Assembly (NCBI GenBank): GCA_964400675.1
Contig: CAYNVO010000004.1
Span: 120,755-184,754 of the forward strand
Origin: 9FT-COMBO-48-23 sp964400675
GTDB taxonomy: Bacteria; Chloroflexota; Dehalococcoidia; GIF9; UBA5629
Reading direction: 5' to 3'
Length of the DNA: 64,000 bases
The notes beneath the pieces were generated by a model, which worked only from the letters and a program-made list of their open reading frames with translations, had not been told where the DNA came from and searched no databases. Of this stretch, positions 24,990 through 32,330 are shown one piece after another. Both the position numbers and the translations under genes were made by a program. Numbering within the stretch: position 1 is the stretch's first letter; the number at the start of each line of letters is the position of its first letter.

Positions 24990-25109
24990 TTATGAACTAA
25001 TCCTGTTGAACAGGTTTTCCAGGAATTGCCAGACCTCGGTGAGGTGCGTGAGTATAAAGATAACAAGTATTATCCCTAAAATAGATAGCGCACAGCCGAA
25101 CCATCTCAT
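24990..25109 (-). CDS. 39-residue membrane microprotein
   Basis: A single helix (ALSILGIILVIFILTHL) is followed by an amphipathic tail (TEVWQFLENLFNRISS). The stop lies 10 bases before the QueG-like start, so they may be co-transcribed. The ribosome site is weak. Confidence 0.42.
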   Translation of the reverse strand: MRWFGCALSILGIILVIFILTHLTEVWQFLENLFNRISS

Positions 25110-25166
25110 ACTTTTCGCTCTTGCCCTTTCTTAATCGTTAGTTCTATGTTTTGTCCCTGGCTATTT

Positions 25167-25192
25167 TACCACTTTCAAATTTAGGGTTACCA
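25167..25192 (+). repeat. 26-bp repeat left of the DUF1003 gene
   Basis: It matches 26086-26111 with three mismatches (TACCACTTTC-AATTTA--GTTACCA). The two copies bracket one gene, 919 bases apart. Confidence 0.7.
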
Positions 25193-25347
25193 GCGTGCCA
25201 TGAGCCCAGGTGAATGAGGGTCTATAAGCCGGATGAATCTGGCATTCCTGAGCCATTATACAAATCAGCATCTCTAGATTTTGCGTGGACTTAGCGTTAT
25301 GATAATAAGCGATATGCCCACACAGCGAAGCAGGAGGTGAGAATAAG

Positions 25348-26055
25348 ATGGCAAGGAAACAACAAAAAACGCCTATTTGTCAGATTTGCGGGGAACATAA
25401 GAAACCAAGTGAAGTCATACCTGCGGAACTGATCCGTGAACCCGTAATTAAGATTATCCGCAAGGCCCACCCAGATTGGTCCTCCAGTGGCTTCATTTGT
25501 ATTTCTGACCTCAATCACTTCAGGGCGAAATACGTTGAGGACATTATCCAGAGAGACAAGGGTGAGATTTCGGCGTTGGAAAAGCAAGTCGTGAAAAGCC
25601 TGGAAAAGCAAGGGCTGTTATCAGAGAACGTGAATATTGTGTTTGAACGCAGGTTAACGTTTGGTGAACATGTGGCAGACAAATTAGCTGATTATGCTGG
25701 AAGCTGGCGCTTCATCAGCATTTTCTTTGTAGTGCTATTGTTGTGGATTACTGTGAACTCCGTTGTACTGATCTGGAAACCGTTCGACCCATACCCATTC
25801 ATTCTTCTCAACCTGCTCCTTTCGTGCCTTGCTGCCATCCAAGCGCCAGTAATTATAATGAGTCAAAACCGTCAAGAGGAAAAAGATCGCCTGCGAGCCG
25901 AAAATGACTATCAAGTTAATCTTAAGGCCGAAGTGGAGATTCGTCACCTCCATGAGAAAATGGATCATCTCCTAATCAATCAATGGCAGAGACTTTTGGA
26001 GATTCAGGAAGTCCAGACCGAACTCATGGAGGAAGTTGCTCGTAAACGATCCTGA
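25348..26055 (+). CDS. DUF1003 membrane protein
   Basis: This 235-residue protein has an N-terminal CQICGEHKK zinc-knuckle-like segment. The DUF1003 core follows: FGEHVADKLADYAGSWRF, two membrane helices, PFDPYPFILLNLLLS and QAPVIIMSQNRQ, then a charged helical tail. The family is widespread and functionally unknown. AGGAGG lies 9 bases before ATG 25348. It stands alone between two copies of a 26-bp repeat. Confidence 0.88.
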   Translation: MARKQQKTPICQICGEHKKPSEVIPAELIREPVIKIIRKAHPDWSSSGFICISDLNHFRAKYVEDIIQRDKGEISALEKQVVKSLEKQGLLSENVNIVFERRLTFGEHVADKLADYAGSWRFISIFFVVLLLWITVNSVVLIWKPFDPYPFILLNLLLSCLAAIQAPVIIMSQNRQEEKDRLRAENDYQVNLKAEVEIRHLHEKMDHLLINQWQRLLEIQEVQTELMEEVARKRS

Positions 26056-26085
26056 GCAGACAACAATGTGGAGTAGTGGTTATTG

Positions 26086-26111
26086 TACCACTTTCGAATT
26101 TATCGTTACCA
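26086..26111 (+). repeat. 26-bp repeat right of the DUF1003 gene
   Basis: Partner of 25167-25192. It ends just before the 3' end of the next gene on the other strand. Confidence 0.7.
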
Positions 26112-26119
26112 AAGGTTTT

Positions 26120-27133
26120 TTATTTTTTCTGGATAACGTAAATGTCTGCCTCTAGCATTACTCCGTCTTTGTAAAAGTGATGGGTGAAATAGATATTCCC
26201 TTCATTGTCAATTGATGATTCGCCGGCAAACTGTGAGATGATTAATTCCGGCTCCTGCCATTCGTTGTTTACTCTCTTTGACCTGAAGATAGCCGGCGAG
26301 CCCATGTAGGTTCTTGTGAACCAGAGCTCATTGCCATCCTGTGTTAAAGACGGCCAGCCTTCCGTATCAGGGCTGTTGACTGTGTCTATATTCTGTGGGG
26401 GCAGCCATTCGCCGTTTTCTTTCCTCGAGACCCAGAGGTCGTATTGTCCCTTACCTCCGGCTCTGGGGGAATGGAAATAAAGCTCATTGCTGTCCGCGGT
26501 AACGTGAAGCTCTCCGACTTCATGAGCGGGGTCAAAATCTGCGTTTGTCCAGTTTTTCCATTTGCCGTTCACGTAGTCTGCTGTGAACCAGTGTAAGCCT
26601 GTGTACCCCTCCCTGGCTGTGCAAAACCACATTTTATTATTTAGTATAAACTCGCATCCGTCCAGGGATAGCTTATCCGGGTCTTGCAGCCATACTCTTT
26701 CCGGTTTTTGCCATTGCCCGTTAACTTTCTTTGACATATAAATGCCGGTGACGTCGTCAATAACTTGTTTTTCAGGTGGTATCTGTGGGTTCGGAGTAAA
26801 CCACACGTAGAATGTGTTTCCATCCGGCATCATGAACCCGGAGTCTTCGGCACCTGCGGTATTTATGGGATAGGGCATGGGTACAGGTTGTTCATACTCA
26901 TCCGAATGCAATATTGGAGGTAAAAGGTCGGTTTCCGGCGTCATTTTCGCCTGGCTCGATGGTATCTTGCTTTCTCTGTCGATATCAGGATATTCAACGA
27001 CAGGCGGTTTAACAGGAGGCGGTTTTACGGCAGGTTGTGTAGCCGGCGCACCGGTATTTTCAGCAGCGCATCCGCTGATTAAAAATAGCCCGATAATCGT
27101 GAATACGGCGACAGGCAGTAATCGTATTCGCAA
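26120..27133 (-). CDS. lipoprotein with WD40-like (PD40) beta-propeller repeats
   Basis: This 337-residue protein has lipobox LISGC, then a Pro/Val-rich linker. Repeated blades follow with the pattern NG-W--P-----D and ELYFHSPR, ELWFTRTY and NIYFTHHF, as in TolB-type PD40 repeats. It probably binds a ligand at the outer face of the membrane. It lies 30 bases downstream of the TPR lipoprotein on the same strand, so the two may act together. Confidence 0.8.
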   Translation of the reverse strand: MRIRLLPVAVFTIIGLFLISGCAAENTGAPATQPAVKPPPVKPPVVEYPDIDRESKIPSSQAKMTPETDLLPPILHSDEYEQPVPMPYPINTAGAEDSGFMMPDGNTFYVWFTPNPQIPPEKQVIDDVTGIYMSKKVNGQWQKPERVWLQDPDKLSLDGCEFILNNKMWFCTAREGYTGLHWFTADYVNGKWKNWTNADFDPAHEVGELHVTADSNELYFHSPRAGGKGQYDLWVSRKENGEWLPPQNIDTVNSPDTEGWPSLTQDGNELWFTRTYMGSPAIFRSKRVNNEWQEPELIISQFAGESSIDNEGNIYFTHHFYKDGVMLEADIYVIQKK

Positions 27134-27163
27134 AATTCACCTCCCCCTCGTTTTTGGGGTAGG

Positions 27164-28153
27164 CTATCTGTTGATATCCTGGCGTATCTCATCTATGAGC
27201 TTTATTGCCTCTTCAGTCTTTTGAACCAGTGCGGGGTCTTTCGACAGTTGAATTACCTTGTTGTAGCTGGCGATAGCCATGTCCCATTCTTCTTCCTCTG
27301 TAGTGATGTTACCTGAATCAGCGGAGGGTGGAGACTGTGCCGTGGTAAGCTCTATTATTTTGCTGTAGTCTGTGATGACGGGGTCCCAGTTCGCTTTCAT
27401 GCCCAGTGCCCAGCTTTTGTTGAAGCGCGACCAGTCGAGTTTGGGGTCTAAAGTGATTGCCGCCTGGTAATCTGCGATAGCATGTGCCCACTGTGCCTCT
27501 TTAGCATGAGCGAAACCGACGTTGAAATACGCCTCCGCCGGGTCAGGGTCCTGTGTCATTGCTTTTGTCAGGTCGGGAATGACCGCCAGCTCCCATTGCG
27601 GCTGCTTGACGTACAGCCAGCCTCTACCTTTAAATGCCTTTGCCAGGTCAGAGTGGCTTTCGAAAAGAATGAAAAGGTAGTTGTATGACTCGAAGAGCCA
27701 TTGCGCCTTGTTGAGGTAAGCCCAGCCGCGACCGTTATATGCTTTGTCCAGAGCAGGGTCTAGCGCAATAGCTTTGGTGAAATCTGAGATGGCTGCATCG
27801 TAAGCGCGGTTAGCCAGATGCGCCCAGCCCCGACCGTAATATGCGGCTGTAGATTCGGGGTCCAGCTCGATTGTCCGGGAATAATCGGATACTGCCATAA
27901 GGCTTTTACCTTTGAAGTAATATGCCTGACCGCGAGCCAAATAGGCGTCGACGAAGTCGGGGTCTAATTCTATGGCTGCTGTGTATTCACTGATGGCTTC
28001 GTCGTAGCGTTCCTGCTGGCTGAGCGTATCACCGTTCTTAACTAGTTGCGCTGCCTGTTCTGCGGTATTATCTGGCTCAGGTATCTGGAGACAGGCGGCA
28101 GGCATCAATATAATGGCACAAGCAAGTAGAACTCCGATTAATTTATTTCTCAC
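27164..28153 (-). CDS. TPR-repeat lipoprotein
   Basis: This 329-residue protein has lipobox MPAAC and then about seven tetratricopeptide repeats (for example RYDEAISEYTAAIELDPD, AYYGRGWAHLANRAYDAAISDFTKAIALDP). TPRs make protein contacts; here they would act outside the membrane. I start at GTG 28153, which gives a normal signal peptide and has GGGAG upstream; the longer frame from 28204 adds 17 residues of non-signal sequence. Confidence 0.88.
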   Translation of the reverse strand: MRNKLIGVLLACAIILMPAACLQIPEPDNTAEQAAQLVKNGDTLSQQERYDEAISEYTAAIELDPDFVDAYLARGQAYYFKGKSLMAVSDYSRTIELDPESTAAYYGRGWAHLANRAYDAAISDFTKAIALDPALDKAYNGRGWAYLNKAQWLFESYNYLFILFESHSDLAKAFKGRGWLYVKQPQWELAVIPDLTKAMTQDPDPAEAYFNVGFAHAKEAQWAHAIADYQAAITLDPKLDWSRFNKSWALGMKANWDPVITDYSKIIELTTAQSPPSADSGNITTEEEEWDMAIASYNKVIQLSKDPALVQKTEEAIKLIDEIRQDINR

Positions 28154-28301
28154 TAGTTTTGCTCCCGGTGTAGTTCTGTTCACAAATATCGGGATATTAT
28201 ACATCGCCAGGTTGAATAAGAAAACACCGTCGGCTCGTGATGAGGATGTGAATTTAGTGGTGAGGCGTATTCGATTGTACTTTTGATGTGTTGAAAAGCG
28301 T

Positions 28302-28874
28302 CTATCTTTCTTTTACTTTCTCGGGGAACTGTTTACTGAATTTATCCAGTTTGGGAGCAATCACCATGCGGCAATAGGGCTGTGACGGGTTTCGATTGAA
28401 GTATTCATGGTGATAGTCCTCAGCCGGATAGAATGCCTCAAAAGCCTTGACCTCTGTTACGATGGGCGATTTCCAGACATGGGCGACATTTAGCTCCTGG
28501 ATAACTTTTTCGGCTGTGACTTTTTGCTCCTCGCTGTGATAAAAGATTGCTGAGCGGTACTGGGTGCCGATATCGGCTCCCTGCCTGTTTAATGTGGTGG
28601 GGTCGTGTGCGGCGAAGAAAATCTGCAGGATTTGTCGGAAAGAAATTTTATCGGGGTCGAATGTTAGTTGTACTGCTTCGGCATGTTCTGTTGAGCCGGT
28701 ACAGACTTCGTTATAGGACGGGTTGGTAATTGTGCCGCCGGAATATCCGGATACTACATTCTCTACACCTTCAACTTCTTTGAAAACTGCCTCAAGGCAC
28801 CAGAAGCAGCCTCCGGCGAGCGTTGCCGCTTGCTTGCCATTGGTCCGATTGATTTGTCCTTGCTCCGTGTTCAT
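28302..28874 (-). CDS. msrA: peptide-methionine (S)-S-oxide reductase MsrA
   Basis: This 190-residue protein reduces S-sulfoxide of methionine in proteins. The catalytic Cys23 lies in GGCFWC. Also present are GYSGG, the Tyr/Asp/His ligands in YHHEYF, and GADIGTQYRSAIF. The start lies 2 bases after the msrB stop, so the two are translated together. There is no signal peptide, so it is cytoplasmic. Confidence 0.96.
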   Translation of the reverse strand: MNTEQGQINRTNGKQAATLAGGCFWCLEAVFKEVEGVENVVSGYSGGTITNPSYNEVCTGSTEHAEAVQLTFDPDKISFRQILQIFFAAHDPTTLNRQGADIGTQYRSAIFYHSEEQKVTAEKVIQELNVAHVWKSPIVTEVKAFEAFYPAEDYHHEYFNRNPSQPYCRMVIAPKLDKFSKQFPEKVKER

Positions 28875-28876
28875 CG

Positions 28877-29320
28877 TTACTTTTCTTTGACGAAGTTTAG
28901 GCCTGCCGAGTTAATGCAGTAGCGTTTTCCTGTTGGTGGCGGTCCGTCATCAAAAACGTGGCCCAGGTGGGAATCGCACCTGGCGCAGAGCACTTCGGTC
29001 CTGTACATGCCGAAACTGTCATCTTTTTCCAGTATGATATTGAAATCAGAGACCGGTTCGTAGTAGCTGGGCCACCCTGTTCCCGAGTTGAATTTGGTTG
29101 TGGCTTTGAAAAGGTCTGTGCCGCAGCGGACACACTGGTATATGCCGGACTCTTTGATGTCATTGAAAGTGCAGCTGAACGGTTGCTCCGTCCCTTTACC
29201 GGTGGTGATTTGATATTGCTCGGGCGTTAATATCTGTTTCCACTCTGCGTTCATCTTGTGAATTTTATCGATGAGCAGCACCTTGTTTTGGCGGCTATCG
29301 AATATCTTTATTTTGTCCAT
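28877..29320 (-). CDS. msrB: peptide-methionine (R)-S-oxide reductase MsrB
   Basis: This 147-residue protein reduces the R-sulfoxide. The zinc-binding pairs CVRCG and CARCDSHLGH are present, as is FNSGTGWPSYYEP and the catalytic Cys135 in RYCINSAGLNF. Together with msrA it repairs both oxidised methionine forms. The first ~22 residues before MNAEW are not conserved and the ribosome site is weak, so the start could be ATG 29254. Confidence 0.95.
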   Translation of the reverse strand: MDKIKIFDSRQNKVLLIDKIHKMNAEWKQILTPEQYQITTGKGTEQPFSCTFNDIKESGIYQCVRCGTDLFKATTKFNSGTGWPSYYEPVSDFNIILEKDDSFGMYRTEVLCARCDSHLGHVFDDGPPPTGKRYCINSAGLNFVKEK

Positions 29321-29361
29321 AGCTTTATTATTTGAGGGCGAGGGATTGGCAGTTATCTACA

Positions 29362-29757
29362 TTATCCAATATAGCCGTAATAACCCAGCAGCCCCACTAT
29401 AATCAGCGTCAGTCCGATAATAAATACAAATGGCGCCAGTAAGCCGGCGATACCCCAGTACATCCAGATGCGCTGTCTGTGGCGGAACTGTTCTATGCTG
29501 TCCCATTTTTTACACTGCCATGCCCATTCGTTGCCTTTAATTCCAAGAATGACCATCATTGCTAGGACGACGAGTGGAATTGGTATCAAGGCTAGAAACG
29601 ACAGCCATACGCGGTTACCTATGCCCCATATCCAGGTTAGAGAGAAAGCACCCCAATTCCATCCCGTAATTTCTGGAGGTACGGCGGCTGAAAGCCCCTG
29701 CCCTGATGTGTTTTCGTTGCCCCGGTCGCTTTTAGTATCGGTCAAATTTTGCTGCAT
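29362..29757 (-). CDS. membrane protein of the GWNWGAF-WIWGIGN type
   Basis: This 131-residue protein has a polar N-terminal third, then ITGWNWGAFSLTWIWGIGN, two to three membrane helices, and a NEWAWQCKKWDSIEQFRHRQR loop. Similar short proteins of unknown function occur widely in bacteria. It lies between msrB and a lipoprotein on the same strand. Confidence 0.65.
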   Translation of the reverse strand: MQQNLTDTKSDRGNENTSGQGLSAAVPPEITGWNWGAFSLTWIWGIGNRVWLSFLALIPIPLVVLAMMVILGIKGNEWAWQCKKWDSIEQFRHRQRIWMYWGIAGLLAPFVFIIGLTLIIVGLLGYYGYIG

Positions 29758-29767
29758 ATCGAATCTC

Positions 29768-30940
29768 TTATTTTTTTATTACGTACTTTATGGTCAACGA
29801 GGCATCATCGAAACAAAGCATGTCGCTAGTTGAATCCCAGTTAGTGGTGGTGAAGAACTGTATTCGAAATTGGGCGCGTGATGCCCCCTGTTCAATCAAG
29901 TTCTGTATAACAGGTTCTCCATTATCCGAGTCTTTCACGTCCCATGCCCATGGAGAAATAGGATAATTGGTGAATTCTCCATTTTCAGTAAGCTTTGCTG
30001 TTTCGGTATACGCTGAAAAACCGAGGTTTTCGAAGCTGCCGTACTGTAGATGATATACTTCCAGGGCGCCCATATTCCCCCAGCTAGAACGCATATATGA
30101 AGGGTCACCATACTGGGTGTAATCGCTCAAGTCAAGTATAGCCTCTTCAATTATGGCATTATTGGGTATCGACGATATATTGAAACTCAAAAACGCCCTG
30201 CTGGCCATATTCAGTGTGGTGTCGCCGGCACATACAGTCTCATTTTTAGTATAGTCCAGGTATCCGGTTCCCCTTACCAGAGAACCAGACTCCTCTGGTA
30301 TAGCCTTCAGTATTATCATTCCCTCATATATTGGTTCTGCAGGCAGTGAAGGTTGAATAGTGACAGTGATGCCCGCGGTTGATTTTCCGGCTGCGTTGGT
30401 CGCGGTTATGACATATGTGGTTGTATTAACTGGACTTAGCGTAATGGCGTCCTTTGCATTAACCTGACCAACATTTTCAAGGGTTACTTTAGTTGCATCT
30501 GACACATCCCAGCTTAGTGTCACAGGCTCGCCGGGAGTTATTATGATGCGGTTAGCATAAAAGGTGACTATCGTAGGTGGTGTCCCCGTGCTGACAATAG
30601 GATGAATGGTCGGTTCGCCTTTGACTATTATTTGTGTTCTGGCTGCCGTTTCTCCTGCAAAATTTCTCGCCGTCAGGGTATAGAAGATGGTGCTGCCTGG
30701 AGAAACAGGTATTTCCCCTGTAAGAGCGACGCTTCCAATGCCGTTATCGATAGAAACAGAATCTGCGTTTGCTACGCTCCACCGAAGATATGTTGCCTCT
30801 CCCTGATTTATCACGGAAGGCATGGCCTCAAATTGGTTTATTTTAGGCGTTAATCCGAGTCCGGGTATTTCCTCAGGCATGCATGCGTAACCAGGAATAA
30901 GCAGAAGCAGTGCAAGTAACAGAGCTACCGTGATTTTCAT
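29768..30940 (-). CDS. lipoprotein with Ig-like repeats
   Basis: This 390-residue protein has a signal peptide with lipobox GYAC, then two tandem Ig-like repeats (residues ~35-110 and ~120-195). Each has the pattern TYLRWSVANADSVSID / TLSWDVSDATKVTLE and FYTLTARNFAGE / YVITATNAAGK. The C-terminal half is a beta-sandwich-like domain with a jelly-roll character. The same Ig-like unit occurs in the lipoprotein at 39938. Probably a surface-binding protein. Confidence 0.78.
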   Translation of the reverse strand: MKITVALLLALLLLIPGYACMPEEIPGLGLTPKINQFEAMPSVINQGEATYLRWSVANADSVSIDNGIGSVALTGEIPVSPGSTIFYTLTARNFAGETAARTQIIVKGEPTIHPIVSTGTPPTIVTFYANRIIITPGEPVTLSWDVSDATKVTLENVGQVNAKDAITLSPVNTTTYVITATNAAGKSTAGITVTIQPSLPAEPIYEGMIILKAIPEESGSLVRGTGYLDYTKNETVCAGDTTLNMASRAFLSFNISSIPNNAIIEEAILDLSDYTQYGDPSYMRSSWGNMGALEVYHLQYGSFENLGFSAYTETAKLTENGEFTNYPISPWAWDVKDSDNGEPVIQNLIEQGASRAQFRIQFFTTTNWDSTSDMLCFDDASLTIKYVIKK

Positions 30941-30976
30941 AATGTACCTCCATAATCAAAATCCAGGTTGCAAAAC

Positions 30977-31063
30977 CTATGGTAGATAGAACTCTACCGC
31001 ATTTAGGTCCGAGGCGCTCTCCTTTGGAATGTCGGAAGTACTGTCTGTGACAATTTTGATCAC
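30977..31063 (-). pseudogene. DegV N-terminal stub
   Basis: GGAGG lies 6 bases before GTG 31063. The frame begins MIKIVTDSTSDIPKE, the fatty-acid-binding DegV family's opening, but stops after 28 codons; DegV proteins have about 280. No further DegV sequence follows. This is the 5' end of a deleted gene with its start signals intact. Confidence 0.62.
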
Positions 31064-31157
31064 GCTTCACCTCCCAGCAGCATCTCTATATTACAAGATA
31101 TGTTAGTGTAGAAACAATCCATCGGCATACATCTAATCTCCTAGCCCCACAGGCGGG

Positions 31158-32102
31158 TTAAGCATTTGTTTGAGGTGGAGGATAAATGCGAAAGACCTTA
31201 TCGCTGAGGTCCTCTTTAAGCAAGAAAACTGTCTTGTTTCTCTTATCGGAATCCAGTTTATCTTCGATGCACTCCGCGAACTTCTGTACCATCCAGTCAT
31301 AATATTCTTCAGGTAATGCCTCCTTTTTGATCTCGGGGACCTCGTTGAAGGCATCGATAACCCAGGGGTGTCCCTCTTCGTCGATGCACCATTCCACTGC
31401 ATTCACGTCCAGGTCCAGGCAAGCATTCAACTCAATGGTGAGCCTGGTCAGCACGTCCTTCATATTTTCTATCGGTTTCAAATCTGAGTAAAGATATTGC
31501 CCCATGCTGAAGGGTTTTGGTATCCATTTGACGAATAGTACATCTTTCTTGCTGATGCAAAAAGTCCTGTAAAAATCTGTGTATTTAATCAATTTTTGAA
31601 CCAGCATAACCTGGCCGGGACTCATAGAATAATAGACCTGTTTTAATTCCTCTAATGAATTCGTGGTATATACATTGGTCCACGCGTAACCGTCGAATGG
31701 CTTCAGTATGCAGGGCAAACCCACATCGTCAATTATCTGCTCCCAGATAGGCTCTCCTATCCACTCTTCTGTTTCCTCGGTAAGGTTGGCACCGGGCAGG
31801 ACAAAGGTTTTCGGAAACGAGATTCCGATGGTATTACCCACTCTGATATCGATTAGCTTGTTAGTTGCTGTAGCGGAGAATGGGTTATTGATGACATATG
31901 CGCCGCTTAAAGCCAGGTTTTTCATTGTCTCTTTCAGGAAAGTGTGGCAGAAGCTTGCTCTATCAACTATGACTCTATAGTCACCGGAGATGGGTGCTGC
32001 CTGTTGGCGGAAGGAGAGGAACTCGACCTCGACTCCGCTCAGGTTGGAGAGGACGTCGTTGATAAAGGTATCATTTCTGGATTCGAGAATACCGACCTTC
32101 AT
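31158..32102 (-). CDS. ATP-grasp family ligase-like protein
   Basis: This 314-residue cytoplasmic protein has an ATP-grasp layout. It has an N-terminal Rossmann-like part, a central part with GLPCILKPFDGYAWTNVY (ATP-contacting Lys and loop) and VMLVQKLI, and a C-terminal part with LDVNAVEWCIDEEGHPWVIDAFNEVPE carrying the Mg-binding Glu and Asn. ATP-grasp enzymes join a carboxylate to an amine or thiol through an acyl phosphate. The divergent position next to the mannosylglycerate genes suggests a carboxylate there as substrate, which is inference. It has its own promoter. Confidence 0.78.
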   Translation of the reverse strand: MKVGILESRNDTFINDVLSNLSGVEVEFLSFRQQAAPISGDYRVIVDRASFCHTFLKETMKNLALSGAYVINNPFSATATNKLIDIRVGNTIGISFPKTFVLPGANLTEETEEWIGEPIWEQIIDDVGLPCILKPFDGYAWTNVYTTNSLEELKQVYYSMSPGQVMLVQKLIKYTDFYRTFCISKKDVLFVKWIPKPFSMGQYLYSDLKPIENMKDVLTRLTIELNACLDLDVNAVEWCIDEEGHPWVIDAFNEVPEIKKEALPEEYYDWMVQKFAECIEDKLDSDKRNKTVFLLKEDLSDKVFRIYPPPQTNA

Positions 32103-32162
32103 CTCGTATTTAGCATCCTCTTTCTGCTCACGGGTTAAACGACTATTTATCTTATATAACGA

Positions 32163-32191
32163 AGTATAGCTAAAGCGCCAATCGATAACAA
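32163..32191 (-). promoter_or_regulatory. promoter of the ATP-grasp gene
   Basis: On the minus strand TTGTTA and TATACT are exactly 17 bases apart, with a leader of about 55 bases. The same two hexamers at the same spacing precede the kor operon (50573-50601). Confidence 0.65.
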
Positions 32192-32330
32192 GACACTTCT
32201 AGGAGCCTTTAGCAATCGCCGTAGCCGATAATGAGCAGATGACGAGGCAAGTCATCAGATGGGTGCCTCCAACAGCTCATATAAAACCGGACAATCGACA
32301 GCGCGGATTCAGATTTGTTAGAATTTATAA

